A stretch of DNA of 64,000 nt, from NCBI RefSeq assembly GCF_014649955.1, contig NZ_BMUA01000007.1, positions 124,001 through 188,000 of the forward strand. The letters are read 5' to 3'. The stretch comes from Streptomyces violascens (GTDB taxonomy: Bacteria; Actinomycetota; Actinomycetes; Streptomycetales; Streptomycetaceae). Both the position numbers and the translations under genes were made by a program. The notes under the pieces are model-generated. The model was not told the DNA's origin. It made no database searches and saw only the letters and a list, made by a program, of their open reading frames with translations. Below are positions 17,358 through 26,295 of this stretch, one piece after another; position 1 is the stretch's first letter; every line of letters begins with the position of its first letter.

Positions 17358-18488
17358 TTGCCCTCACACCGCAAGCCGCGCACTCGAATAGGCACTACCG
17401 CGCCCGCCCTGGGCGTGACGACGGCCGCGCTCGCCTCGGTGAGCCTGCTCGCGCAGAGCGCGGACGCCGCGCCCGCCGGGCCGAAGCCGAGCATCGAAGA
17501 GGTCCAGAAGAAGGTCGACGACCTGTACAGACAGGCGGATCTCGCCACCCAGAAGTACGACGCGGCCAAGGAGGCGACGGCCGCCCAGCGGGCCAAGGCC
17601 GACGCGCTGCTCGACCAGGTGGCGGCCGGCACGGCGAAGCTGAACGACACCCGCCGGGTGATCGGCAGCTACGCGGCGGCCCAGTACCGCGACGGCGGGG
17701 TCACCCCCACCATGACGCTGCTGTTCTCGGACGACCCGCAGGCCTTCTTCGACCGGAACCAGCTGATGGGGCGGCTCTCCGACGAGCAGCACAGGACGCT
17801 GAGCACGTTCGAGTCGCAACGCGCGGCGAACGCCAAGAAGCGGGCCGAGGCGAGCCGGAGCCTGGCCGCGCTGACCACCTCGCAGCAGACCCTGCGCGCC
17901 GGCAAGCAGGACGTGCAGACCAAGCTGGCGGCCGCCCGCACGCTGCTGTCGACGCTGACCGCGCAGGAGAAGGCGCGGCTCGCCGCGATCGAGAAGAAGA
18001 AGCAGGACGAGGCCGAGCGCCAGGCCGCCGAGCTGGCCGCGCAGCAGGCGGCCGCCGCCGCGAAGAAGAAGGCCACCCCGCCCGCAGGCCACGCGCCTTC
18101 CTCACCCTCGTCGCCCTCGGCGCCTTCCGCGCCCGCCACGACCAAGGCGGCCAAGGCGCTCGCCTTCGCCCGCGCCCAGATGGGCAAGCCGTACGTGTGG
18201 GGCGCGACCGGCCCGGCCTCGTACGACTGCTCGGGGCTCACCCAGGCCGCGTGGAAGGCGGCCGGGGTGGATCTGCCGCGCACCACCTGGGACCAGGTGA
18301 AGACGGGCACCCGGGTCGCGACGGCCGATCTGCAACCCGGTGACCTGGTCTTCTTCTATGACGACATCAGCCATGTCGGCATGTACATCGGCAACGGCAT
18401 GATGATCCACGCGCCGCACTCCGGGGCGTACGTACGCGAGGAGTCGATCTACTACATGCCGATCTACGGCAGCGTGCGGCCCGCGTGA
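17358..18488 (+). CDS. NlpC/P60 family cell-wall hydrolase (first copy)
   Basis: This 376-residue secreted protein has a signal peptide (about residues 1-37, ending QSADAA), a long coiled-coil (residues 45-240, with EKARLAAIEKKKQDEAERQ) and a C-terminal NlpC/P60 endopeptidase domain. The catalytic Cys is in YDCSGLTQAAW and the His in HVGMYIGNGMMIHAPHSG. Such enzymes cut the peptide stem of peptidoglycan. I chose TTG 17358, 8 nt after GGAAGGAGG, so the protein starts like the paralogue at 19223 (both x-x-H-R-K-P). It diverges from pcrA. An inverted repeat CGTGAC-N14-GTCACG at 17215-17240 lies in its upstream region. Confidence 0.88.
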   Translation: MPSHRKPRTRIGTTAPALGVTTAALASVSLLAQSADAAPAGPKPSIEEVQKKVDDLYRQADLATQKYDAAKEATAAQRAKADALLDQVAAGTAKLNDTRRVIGSYAAAQYRDGGVTPTMTLLFSDDPQAFFDRNQLMGRLSDEQHRTLSTFESQRAANAKKRAEASRSLAALTTSQQTLRAGKQDVQTKLAAARTLLSTLTAQEKARLAAIEKKKQDEAERQAAELAAQQAAAAAKKKATPPAGHAPSSPSSPSAPSAPATTKAAKALAFARAQMGKPYVWGATGPASYDCSGLTQAAWKAAGVDLPRTTWDQVKTGTRVATADLQPGDLVFFYDDISHVGMYIGNGMMIHAPHSGAYVREESIYYMPIYGSVRPA

Positions 18489-18504
18489 CGCGGGCGGCCG
18501 GGCC

Positions 18505-18858
18505 TCAGGTCCAGAGCAGCGCGATGAAGATGTTCGCGACGGTGAGGCCGCCGACCACGCCGAACGCGGCCTTCTCGACCTTCTCCTCGTCCCGCTTCAC
18601 ATAGACCAGGCCCAGGATCACGATCAGGAGCGCGAGCTTCACGCCGAGCTTGACGGTGTTCAGGGTGTGGTCGTCGGCCTGGTTGAGGCCGACCAGGGCG
18701 ACGCCGGTGACCAGCATGGTCAGCGCGCCGTGCAGCATCGCCGGGACGAAGCGGGCGGTGCCCGCGCTCATCGCCTTCATCTGCGTCAGGAATCCGCCGA
18801 GCAGCGAAGCGATGCCGATGATGTGCAGGCCGACGACGACCTTGATGAGTACGTCCAT
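18505..18858 (-). CDS. Small four-helix integral membrane protein
   Basis: This 117-residue protein has four hydrophobic helices: DVLIKVVVGLHIIGIASLL, FVPAMLHGALTMLVTGVAL, a third containing ALLIVILGLVYV, and a last one at the C-terminus (VANIFIALLW). I do not recognise a function. ATG 18858 is chosen because a -10-like TAGGCT ends 7 nt upstream, implying a leaderless mRNA; a longer frame to 19011 has no membrane or family support. It sits between two NlpC/P60 genes, convergent with the first. Confidence 0.8.
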   Translation of the reverse strand: MDVLIKVVVGLHIIGIASLLGGFLTQMKAMSAGTARFVPAMLHGALTMLVTGVALVGLNQADDHTLNTVKLGVKLALLIVILGLVYVKRDEEKVEKAAFGVVGGLTVANIFIALLWT

Positions 18859-19222
18859 GGGCCGGAGCCTAATTCCCGCGTAGCAGGCGCCATGCAGCGG
18901 GTGGGGCCCAACCGGCACTTCGGTCACAGCAGGCACGCACCCCGCGGGCCATCGCCCCGGCTTCGGTCGATGCCGGTCGCACGAGCGCCGGAAAGAGGCA
19001 CTTGCTGTCATTGCGTCGCTCGGCCGTGTCGCCCAGGTTTAGCGTCCTCCCCCAGGTGGCCGACTCCCCACCGCCGCCCGCTCCACCGGGCGGCTGTCGG
19101 TCACCACCGCCGAAAGATCCGGCGGCGGGCCGCTCCCCCTGTGCGGTCCGTCGTCGGAACGGCTCCCCTCCCCGGAGCCGCAGCGCGGAAGCACTGCCGT
19201 ACGGAAGGACGTGAAGGCCCTC
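18859..19222 (+). promoter_or_regulatory. Divergent control region with structured leader of second NlpC/P60 gene
   Basis: No gene is supported here. The plus strand contains a -10-like TAGCGT at 19040-19045. Downstream are three hairpins: GCCGCCCG with CGGGCGGC, CGCCG with CGGCG, and CGGCTCC with GGAGCCG. They would give a folded 5' leader of roughly 170 nt. I could not fit it to a known riboswitch class. Confidence 0.4.
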
Positions 19223-20275
19223 GTGGCTGCGCACCGAAAGCCCAAGCAGCATCCGCTCACCGGCCCCGCCGCCCGCACCGCCGCGACGCTCGCCCTGGCG
19301 TCGGCGGCCACCGCCACCCTCTTCGAGGGCTCCGGGCACGCCGATGCGAAGCTCACTCCGGCGCAGGTCAAGGCCAAGGTCGACCAGCTGTACCAGGACG
19401 CGGAGGTCGCGACGGAGGCGTACGACGGCACGAAGGAGAAGGCCGACGCGACCGAGCGTTCGCTGAACGAGCTGCGCGACGAGGCCGCCCGCAAGACCCA
19501 GCAGCTCAACACCGCGCGCAACGCGCTGGGTTCGCTGGCGGCCGCGCAGTACCGCAGCGGCACGGTCGCCCCCGAGCTCCAGCTGATCCTCTCCTCCGAC
19601 CCGAAGCGGTACCTGGACGACGCCGCGATGGCCGAGCGCGCCGGGGACCGGACGGCGGTCGCGGTGGCCGGGGTGCAGAAGCAGCTCGGCGAGCTCGACC
19701 GGCTGCACACGACCGCCGACGGGAAGCTCGCGGAGCTGCGCGCCCAGCAGGCCACGCTGCGGAAGCACAAGAGCGACATCCAGTCGAAGATCACCTCCGC
19801 CGAGGCGCTGCTCGCCCAGCTCACCGCCCCGGAGCGGGCCGCCTACGAGCAGCCCGACGCGGCCCCCGCCGACACCCGTGCCAGCCGCTCGGCCGACGCT
19901 CCGCGCGCGCCGATCGCGGCGCCCACCGAACGCGCCGCGGCCGCCGTCGCCTTCGCCTACAGCGCGCTCGGCAAGCCGTACGTGTGGGGCGCGACGGGTC
20001 CCTCGTCCTTCGACTGCTCGGGCCTGACCCAGGCCGCCTGGCGATCGGCCGGGGTGCAGCTGCCGCGCACCACGTACACCCAGATCAACGCGGGCAGCCG
20101 GGTACCGCGTTCCCAACTGGAGCCGGGCGACCTGGTGTTCTTCTACTCGGGGATCAGCCATGTCGGGCTCTACATCGGCGGCGGGCAGATGATCCACGCA
20201 CCGCACCCGGGGGCTCCGGTACGGATCGCGCCGATCGACCAGATGCCGTTCGCGGGCGCCGCCCGGCCCGCGTGA
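19223..20275 (+). CDS. NlpC/P60 family cell-wall hydrolase (second copy)
   Basis: This 350-residue protein is a paralogue of the gene at 17358 with the same plan: signal peptide (cleavage near EGSGHADA), coiled-coil (residues about 45-210) and C-terminal NlpC/P60 domain with FDCSGLTQAAW and HVGLYIGGGQMIHAPHPG for the catalytic Cys and His. GTG 19223 gives a start matching the paralogue; GTG 19211 is an alternative 12 nt upstream, and the GGAAGGA site is placed ambiguously between them. The two hydrolases probably act on peptidoglycan at different times or places, which is inference. Confidence 0.86.
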   Translation: MAAHRKPKQHPLTGPAARTAATLALASAATATLFEGSGHADAKLTPAQVKAKVDQLYQDAEVATEAYDGTKEKADATERSLNELRDEAARKTQQLNTARNALGSLAAAQYRSGTVAPELQLILSSDPKRYLDDAAMAERAGDRTAVAVAGVQKQLGELDRLHTTADGKLAELRAQQATLRKHKSDIQSKITSAEALLAQLTAPERAAYEQPDAAPADTRASRSADAPRAPIAAPTERAAAAVAFAYSALGKPYVWGATGPSSFDCSGLTQAAWRSAGVQLPRTTYTQINAGSRVPRSQLEPGDLVFFYSGISHVGLYIGGGQMIHAPHPGAPVRIAPIDQMPFAGAARPA

Positions 20276-20294
20276 CGCGGTACTTGACCAGACG

Positions 20295-21431
20295 TCAAAC
20301 TCCTTGCCCGGCCTCGACCTTGGCGCCCGCGCCCATCTCCTTGGTCAGCCAGCGGAAGACGTCGGGAACCTGGGTCTTCCACACCGCGCTCGCATGGCCG
20401 CCGCCGTTGAGCTTCACCACGGTCACCGCGGTGGGCGCCTTGGCGGCCTTTTTCAGGGCGAGCCCGTCGTTGTAGCCGTCGGTCTGCTCACCGGAGACGA
20501 ACAGCGAGATCCGCGGCGGGGTCTTGGCGTGCTTGAGGATCCACAGCGGGTTGGTCTCCTCGCGCAGCTTGGCGTCCTTCGCCGTGATGGAGTCCTTCTC
20601 GGCGGCCGGGTCGTTGTAGCCCGACAGGTCGACGCCGGCTCGGTAGCGGTCGGGGTGCTCGACGGCGAGCTTGGCCGCGCAGTGGGCGCCCGCCGAGTAC
20701 CCGGCGACGGCCCAGCCCTCCGCGCGGGTGTCGGCCCGGAAGTTGTCGGTGACCATCTTGCGGACGTCCACGCTCAGCCAGGTGTCCGCGTTCACGACCC
20801 CCGGCACGTTCGCGCAGCCGGTGTCCTTGCCGTCCAGGAGGGTGGTGCGCGGCGAGACGAGGATGAAGGGCGCGACCTCGCCCTTCTCCATCATCGGCGT
20901 GAGCTGCTCCTGCGTCTTGAGCGTGCCGAACCAGGCGCCTATCGACCCCGGGTAGCCGGGCAGCAGCTCGACGACGGGGAAGGTCTTGTCCTTGTACGCC
21001 GGGTCGTTGTACTGCGGCGGCAGCCACACCGCCACATCGCCCTCGACCCCGGAGACCTGCCCCTTGAGCGTGGTCTTCACGACGCCCTTGCCGACCTTGT
21101 TCGTGTAGGGCTCGAACTTCTGCTTCACCTTGGGCTGGTCGGCCGCGTTCCTGCCGCCGGTGCCGTCGGGGCCGAGGTCGGGGGCGGCGTTCACGTGGTT
21201 GCCGCCGCCGAGGAGGTCGTCCCAGGTGTCGTACAGGCCGTTGGCGTTGTTGACGAAGAGGAAGACCACGAGGATCGCGGTGACCTGGGCGAAGCCCAGC
21301 ATGAGGAGCCGCGAGATCCAGCGCAGGAAGGCCGGCCCGCCGATTCTGGTCCACAGGACGAGCGGCAGCAGCAGGGCTGCCACCGCCGCGAGGATCGCGA
21401 TCACGAGGAAGGGGGTTCCGGTCAGGCTCAT
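20295..21431 (-). CDS. Membrane-anchored alpha/beta-hydrolase esterase (copy 1)
   Basis: This 378-residue protein has three N-terminal membrane segments (residues about 5-25, 35-65) and a C-terminal outer esterase domain of the antigen-85/putative-esterase type. The nucleophile elbow is GYSAGAH, preceded by the conserved VDVRKMVTDNF stretch. A late His in GGGHASAVW is the likely catalytic base. The substrate is unknown; relatives include secreted acyltransferases and esterases. ATG 21431 follows GGGGGGCG. It lies downstream of its paralogue, separated by 81 bp carrying its own copy of a shared motif. Confidence 0.84.
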   Translation of the reverse strand: MSLTGTPFLVIAILAAVAALLLPLVLWTRIGGPAFLRWISRLLMLGFAQVTAILVVFLFVNNANGLYDTWDDLLGGGNHVNAAPDLGPDGTGGRNAADQPKVKQKFEPYTNKVGKGVVKTTLKGQVSGVEGDVAVWLPPQYNDPAYKDKTFPVVELLPGYPGSIGAWFGTLKTQEQLTPMMEKGEVAPFILVSPRTTLLDGKDTGCANVPGVVNADTWLSVDVRKMVTDNFRADTRAEGWAVAGYSAGAHCAAKLAVEHPDRYRAGVDLSGYNDPAAEKDSITAKDAKLREETNPLWILKHAKTPPRISLFVSGEQTDGYNDGLALKKAAKAPTAVTVVKLNGGGHASAVWKTQVPDVFRWLTKEMGAGAKVEAGQGV

Positions 21432-21461
21432 CACGCCCCCCTAGAGGGGTGACCGCGAACA

Positions 21462-21489
21462 CCAGTTGCCCGATTTACCAGCGTTTTAC
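21462..21489 (-). promoter_or_regulatory. Shared motif upstream of esterase copy 1
   Basis: Read on the minus strand, GTAAAAC is followed by TGG, AAA and GGCAAC in fixed spacing. The same series occurs upstream of the paralogue (22763-22791), with about 20 identical positions of 25. It ends 30 nt before the ATG here and 29 nt before the ATG chosen there, so it is probably a promoter or operator. Confidence 0.5.
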
Positions 21490-21512
21490 CAAAGGGTGAC
21501 GCCCCGTGCCCC

Positions 21513-22733
21513 TTACTTCTCACCCCGTACGCCACCGGCGCCCGTGGCCTGCACGACCGCCGCGTCGCCAGTGCCGCCCTGGGGCCGCAGACCACCCTTG
21601 GCGTCCTGCACGACCTTCGCGTTCTGTACGCCGCTGACCTGGCCGGACAGCCAGCGGAACACCTCCGGCAGGAGCGGCTTCCACACCACGTTCAGATGGC
21701 CGCCGCCGGTCTTCTGTACCCACACCTGGGTGGGCGTCTTCGCGGCCCGGCGCAGCGCGAGCGCGTCCTCGTAGCCGTCGCGGGGCTGGCCGGTGAGGAA
21801 GAGCGAGGTCTTCGGCGGGCGCTTGGCGTGGGTCAGCATCCACAGCGGGTCGGTCTCGCGCCGCAGCGCCGGGTCGGCCGCCGTGATCGAGGCGGACTCG
21901 GCGGCCGGGTCGTTGTAGCCGGACAGCGAGATGCCCGCGCGGTAGCGGTCGGGGTGCTCGATCGCGAGCTTCGCCGAGCAGTGGGCGCCGGCCGATATCC
22001 CGGCGACGGCCCAGCCGTCCGCGCCCGTCTCGGCCCGGAAGTTGTCGGTGACCATCTTGCGGACGTCCACGCTCAGCCAGGTGTCCGCGTTCACGACGCC
22101 CGGCACGTTGGCGCAGCCGGTGTCCTGCCCGGCGAGCAGCGAGGTGCGCGGCGCGACCAGGATGAACGGCTTGACCTCGCCGTCGGCCATCAGCGGCCGC
22201 AGCTGCCCGGTGACGTCGAGGTTGGTGAACCAGTCCTTGGCCGAGCCGGGGTAGCCGGGCAGCATCTCGACCACGGGGAAGTCCTTGGTCTTGTACGCCG
22301 GGTCGTCGTACTGCGGCGGCAGCCACACGTACACCTCGCCGTCCGCCCCCGAGACCCGGCCGGTCAGATGCGTGACCTGGACTCCGGTGCCCAGATTCGC
22401 GTCGTCGACCGGGGTGAAGTGCTGCTTGACGCGCGGCTCCTTGGCGATGCTGCGCCCGCCGGTGCCGTCGACGCCGAGATCGGGGGCCGCGCCGACGTGG
22501 CTGTCGGTGCCGAGGAGGTCCCCCCAGGTGTCGTACAGGCCGTTCGCGTTGTTGACGGCGACGAACACCACGACGACCGCCGAGGCCTGGGCGATGAGCA
22601 CCATGGACAGCCGCACGGCCCCGCGCACCACGACCGGCCCGCCGACCTTGTGCCAGACAAGCAGCGGCACCAGTACGGCGAGCGCGGCCACCACGATCGC
22701 GGTGACGAAGAAGGGGGTCCCGGTCAGGCTCAT
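21513..22733 (-). CDS. Membrane-anchored alpha/beta-hydrolase esterase (copy 2)
   Basis: This 406-residue paralogue of the downstream esterase shares its start (MSLTGTPF), the three membrane segments, the GISAGAH nucleophile elbow, VDVRKMVTDNF and the late GGGHLNVVW His. It has an extra Gly/Ala-rich tail of about 30 residues. ATG 22733 is preferred to ATG 22754: it aligns with the paralogue and places the shared upstream motif at the same distance (29 versus 30 nt). The pair is a tandem duplication; divergence in the middle of the proteins suggests different substrates. Confidence 0.84.
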   Translation of the reverse strand: MSLTGTPFFVTAIVVAALAVLVPLLVWHKVGGPVVVRGAVRLSMVLIAQASAVVVVFVAVNNANGLYDTWGDLLGTDSHVGAAPDLGVDGTGGRSIAKEPRVKQHFTPVDDANLGTGVQVTHLTGRVSGADGEVYVWLPPQYDDPAYKTKDFPVVEMLPGYPGSAKDWFTNLDVTGQLRPLMADGEVKPFILVAPRTSLLAGQDTGCANVPGVVNADTWLSVDVRKMVTDNFRAETGADGWAVAGISAGAHCSAKLAIEHPDRYRAGISLSGYNDPAAESASITAADPALRRETDPLWMLTHAKRPPKTSLFLTGQPRDGYEDALALRRAAKTPTQVWVQKTGGGHLNVVWKPLLPEVFRWLSGQVSGVQNAKVVQDAKGGLRPQGGTGDAAVVQATGAGGVRGEK

Positions 22734-22762
22734 CACGTCCGGCAAGAGTGACATGAGCGCGC

Positions 22763-22791
22763 CCGGGTTGCCGGTTTTGCCATGGTTTTAC
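22763..22791 (-). promoter_or_regulatory. Shared motif upstream of esterase copy 2
   Basis: This is the second occurrence of the GTAAAAC, TGG, AAA, GGCAAC series found at 21462-21489. It overlaps no coding sequence if translation starts at 22733. Confidence 0.5.
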
Positions 22792-22833
22792 GAAGATAAA
22801 CTGCCGGCCACCCCCGTACGGCGCCAGTCACGC

Positions 22834-23514
22834 TCAGACCAGCCGGCGTGCCGTGGCCCAGCGGGTCAGCTCGTGTCGGTTGGACAGCTGGAGCTTGCGC
22901 AGCACGGCCGAGACGTGCGACTCGACCGTCTTGACGGAGATGAACAGCTGCTTGGCGATCTCCTTGTAGGCGTACCCCCGGGCGATCAGGCGCAGCACCT
23001 CGCGCTCGCGCTGCGTGAGCCGGTCCATGTCCTCGTCGACCGGCGGCGCGTCCGTGGAGGCGAACGCGTCCAGGACGAAGCCCGCCAGGCGCGGCGAGAA
23101 CACCGCGTCGCCGTCCTGCACCCGGAAGATCGAGTCGACCAGGTCGGTGCCGGTGATGGTCTTGGTGACGTAGCCGCGGGCGCCCCCGCGGATCACGCCG
23201 ATCACGTCCTCCGCCGCGTCCGAGACGGACAGCGCGAGGAAGCGGACCGGATTCTCGGCGGCCGCCATCATGGCCGCCGAGCGGCGCAGCACCTCGACGC
23301 CGCCGCCGCCGGGCAGGTGCACGTCGAGCAGCACCACTTCGGGGCGGGTCGCGGTGATCACCGTGATCGCCTGGTCGACGTCGGCGGCCTCACCGACCAC
23401 CTCGACGCCCGTGCTCTCGGTCTGGCCGATCTCCGCCTGGACTCCGGTGCGGAACATCCGGTGGTCGTCGACGAGGACCACCCTGACGTGGCGGTCTGTC
23501 GTTTCCTCGGTCAT
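22834..23514 (-). CDS. LuxR-family (NarL-type) response regulator
   Basis: This 226-residue protein has a receiver domain with acidic pocket VDDH (Asp16/17) and phosphoacceptor Asp64 in LLDVHLPGG, and a Lys in YVTKTITG. A LuxR helix-turn-helix follows: LTQREREVLRLIARGYA and a recognition helix with VKTVESHVSAVLRKL. It is expected to be phosphorylated by the adjacent kinase and to act as a dimeric DNA-binding regulator. The ATG at 23514 overlaps the kinase stop (ATGA), so expression is coupled. Confidence 0.93.
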   Translation of the reverse strand: MTEETTDRHVRVVLVDDHRMFRTGVQAEIGQTESTGVEVVGEAADVDQAITVITATRPEVVLLDVHLPGGGGVEVLRRSAAMMAAAENPVRFLALSVSDAAEDVIGVIRGGARGYVTKTITGTDLVDSIFRVQDGDAVFSPRLAGFVLDAFASTDAPPVDEDMDRLTQREREVLRLIARGYAYKEIAKQLFISVKTVESHVSAVLRKLQLSNRHELTRWATARRLV

Positions 23515-24584
23515 CCCTGTGCCCTCTCCATCTCCAGCTCGACCTCCGTGCCCCCGCCGGGCACCGAACGCAGCCTCGCCGTACCGCCGTTGCGCTGCAT
23601 CCGGCCGATGATTGATTCTCGTACGCCCATCCGGTCGGCGGGCACCGCGTCGGGATCGAATCCGGGGCCCCGGTCCCGTACGGAGACGAAGACCGTGCGG
23701 CCTTCGACCTCCGCGTACACCTGGACGGCGCCGCCCTCGCCACCGTACTTGGCCGCGTTCACCATCGCCTCGCGCGCGGCCTGCATCTGTGCGGTCAGGC
23801 CGTCGTCCAGCGGGCAGTCGCCCACGACGACGACCTCCAGGGGGACGCCGTGCTTGTCCTCGACCTCGGCCGCCGCCTTCTTGACGGCCTCGGCGAGCGT
23901 CGCGGGTTCCTCCTCCTTGCCGGTGCCCTCCGGCTTGTACAGCCAGGCGCGCAGCTCGCGTTCCTGCGCGCGGGCCAGGCGCCGCACCTCGCCGACGTTC
24001 TCCGCGTTGCGCTGGATCAGGGTCAGGGTGTGCAGCACCGAGTCGTGCACGTGGGCGGCGACCTCGGCGCGCTCCTGGGCCCGGATGCGCATCAGGCGCT
24101 CCTCGGACAGGTCCTGCGTCATGCGCACCAGGTAGGGCCCGGCGAGCAGGGCGATGCCGGCGAGCACCGCTATCGCCGCGGTCAGTACGTTGCCCAGCTG
24201 TGCGGCCGAGCCGTTGACCACCACGAAGCCGGTGAGCCCGGTGCCGACCAGGGCGACCCCGGCGAGACCCCGGGCCACCGGGAGCCACCGGCTGCGGCGG
24301 GCGCCCTCGGTCCAGCGGGCCCGGCGCGTGTTGTCGGCCTGGCGCCACACCAGGATGACGCCGACGCCGATGAGGATGCTGGGGAAGACGTACGGGTTGG
24401 CCCAGCCGCCCACGTCCACCTTGGACGCGAAGATCGCGGCGCCGAATACCAGCGCGATCAGCGCGACGACCTGACCCTTGTCGGGCTTGCGCAGCCTGCG
24501 CCGGCCGTCCGGGCTGACCTCGAACGCGGAGCGCGGCCCGGCCGTCGTACCGCCGAGGCCCAGCGGCACCACGAACCAGAACAC
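23511..24584 (-). CDS. Sensor histidine kinase (NarL/DesK type), N-terminally truncated
   Basis: This 357-residue frame keeps several membrane helices (residues about 35-55, 60-82, 105-152), a HisKA_3 dimerisation helix with the phospho-acceptor His180 in AAHVHDSVLHTL, and an HATPase domain (NAAKYGG, RDRGPGFDP, GGGTEVELE). The frame actually continues upstream into a PspC domain (24588-24785) but is broken by TAA at 24588-24590. Two codons after that stop lies GTG 24584, from which translation could restart. In relatives I recall, PspC and kinase parts form one protein of about 420 residues. Function without the PspC part is uncertain. Confidence 0.8.
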   Translation of the reverse strand: MFWFVVPLGLGGTTAGPRSAFEVSPDGRRRLRKPDKGQVVALIALVFGAAIFASKVDVGGWANPYVFPSILIGVGVILVWRQADNTRRARWTEGARRSRWLPVARGLAGVALVGTGLTGFVVVNGSAAQLGNVLTAAIAVLAGIALLAGPYLVRMTQDLSEERLMRIRAQERAEVAAHVHDSVLHTLTLIQRNAENVGEVRRLARAQERELRAWLYKPEGTGKEEEPATLAEAVKKAAAEVEDKHGVPLEVVVVGDCPLDDGLTAQMQAAREAMVNAAKYGGEGGAVQVYAEVEGRTVFVSVRDRGPGFDPDAVPADRMGVRESIIGRMQRNGGTARLRSVPGGGTEVELEMERAQG

Positions 24585-24587
24585 CGC

Positions 24588-24785
24588 TTAGAGCAGCGCG
24601 CCCAGGCCGTTGATCGAAAGCAGCCCCAGGAACGCCACCCGCACCCACACCACCGGGAGCCCGAGGTGCCCGGCGAGGCCGCGCGCGACGCCGCCGAGCA
24701 TCCGCCCTTCGGCGGAGCGGTACAGCTTGCGGACCGGCGCTTCGTCGGCCTCGGACGGCGACAGGCGGGGGGTGGCGACTGGCAT
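24588..24785 (-). pseudogene. PspC domain fragment of the sensor kinase, ended by an in-frame TAA
   Basis: A start ATG at 24785 gives 65 residues ending SINGLGALL, then TAA. The fragment contains the PspC pattern KLYRSAEGRMLGGVARGLAG. The reading frame is the same as the kinase below, and the residues after the stop (AVFWFVVPLGLGG) complete the usual PspC helix. In related proteins the stop position is typically Tyr, so one base change TAC or TAT to TAA explains the break. It may be a real nonsense mutation or a sequence error. Confidence 0.7.
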
Positions 24786-25002
24786 GCCCCGATCGTCACA
24801 CGGCCACCGGCCGACGGGCATCAGGGTTGGCCCCCAGGCTTCCCTGAGGACAGCCCCCCCTCGCGCGGGGGAGGCCACCTCCCCCGCGCGAGGAGCCGAC
24901 CGCCCCGTCAGGGGGCCGCCCCTTCCCTTCGGGGGCGAAATCAGGGTGAGGCCAGGGTCGGGGCGGGTGCCGTGGGTCGCGCGGGCCCGTCACCATGTAC
25001 GT

Positions 25003-26295
25003 ATGAGCACGCCGACCGAGACGCCCCTCGCGCCGCCCGATCCGGCCGCCGCGGCCCCGCAGCTGCGCCGCAGCAGCCGCAACAAGGTCATCGGCGGAGT
25101 CTGCGGCGGCCTCGGCCGCTACTGCGACCTCGACCCGGTGATCTTCCGGATCGCGCTCGGCGTGCTGTCCGTGACCGGCGGCCTCGGCCTGGTCTTCTAC
25201 GGGTTCGCCTGGCTGATCGTGCCCATGGAGGGCGAGGACGAGAACGAGGCCCGCCGCCTGCTCACCGGCCGCGTCGAGGGTGCGGCTCTGGTGGCCGTAC
25301 TCATGGCCCTGGCGGGCTGCGGGATCTTCCTCACCATGCTGAGGAACGGCTCGGTGGTGACGTTCGCCGTGCTGCTCGCGCTGCTCCTCGCGGGCGCGGC
25401 CGTCTGGTCGCAGCGCCGCTCCACCACTCCTGCGGACACCCCGCTCGACCCGGTCGCGGCCCAGGCCGTGGCGGACGCGCCGCCCGAGACGAAGGCGCCG
25501 CCCGCGCCGTCCCCGCCGTCCTGGTGGCGGGACCCGATCGTCAAGGACGGCACCACCGGGCCGGTCCCGGGCGGCTATCTGTGGGGCCCCGCGGACGCGG
25601 ACGCGCCGCCGGTCTCCAAGGCCACCCGCAGGGCCGCGAAGGCGGCGGTACGGGCGAGCCGGGGCCCGCGTCCCATCGGCGGGCTGATCTTCCTCACCGC
25701 GCTGCTCGCCTTCGGCGCCGGGTTCGGCGGCGCCTGGGACCACCAGCCGCTCGGGACCGGCCTGCAGATCGGGTTCGCGGCCGCGCTCGGGGTGTTCGCG
25801 CTCGGCCTGATGCTGAGCTCGTTCCTGGGCCGTACGGGGTTCGGCACGGTGTTCCTCGCGGTGCTCACGGCGGCCCTGCTCGCCGGGTCCGCGGCGCTGC
25901 CCAAGTCGATCGACTCGCACTGGGCCCGCACGGACTGGACGCCCGCCGCGATCAGCGACGTGCGGCCGGGCTATCACCTCGGCACCGGCGTCGGCACCCT
26001 CGACCTGAGCCGGATCGCCGTGCCGCCCGGGCAGACCGTGACGACCGGCGCGGAGGTCGGCGCGGGCAGGGCGAAGGTCGTCGTACCGAAGGACGTGACA
26101 GTGAAGGTGACCTTCGACATGGGCCTCGGCGACATCCGGCTGCCCGGCGAGAACCCGGACGACATCCAGGTCACACCGGGTGAGAAGCGGACCGCGACGC
26201 TGGCTCCGCCCGCCGGGGCCAAGCCGGCCGGGACGCTCGAACTCCATCTCAAGGTCGGCGTCGGCCAGGTGGAGGTGGACCGTGCTGCGTCATGA
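25003..26295 (+). CDS. PspC domain-containing membrane protein
   Basis: This 430-residue protein starts with a PspC domain (residues about 20-78, SSRNKVIGGVCGGLGRYC and FYGFAWLIVPME). It has several further helices (residues 85-145, 225-305) and a C-terminal outer domain rich in beta strands (VGTLDLSRI, VGAGRAKVVVP, MGLGDIRLPGE), resembling the DUF2154/LiaF-type adhesin-like fold. PspC proteins respond to membrane stress. It diverges from the PspC-kinase/response-regulator pair, so the three are likely one envelope-stress circuit; this is inference from context. Confidence 0.85.
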   Translation: MSTPTETPLAPPDPAAAAPQLRRSSRNKVIGGVCGGLGRYCDLDPVIFRIALGVLSVTGGLGLVFYGFAWLIVPMEGEDENEARRLLTGRVEGAALVAVLMALAGCGIFLTMLRNGSVVTFAVLLALLLAGAAVWSQRRSTTPADTPLDPVAAQAVADAPPETKAPPAPSPPSWWRDPIVKDGTTGPVPGGYLWGPADADAPPVSKATRRAAKAAVRASRGPRPIGGLIFLTALLAFGAGFGGAWDHQPLGTGLQIGFAAALGVFALGLMLSSFLGRTGFGTVFLAVLTAALLAGSAALPKSIDSHWARTDWTPAAISDVRPGYHLGTGVGTLDLSRIAVPPGQTVTTGAEVGAGRAKVVVPKDVTVKVTFDMGLGDIRLPGENPDDIQVTPGEKRTATLAPPAGAKPAGTLELHLKVGVGQVEVDRAAS

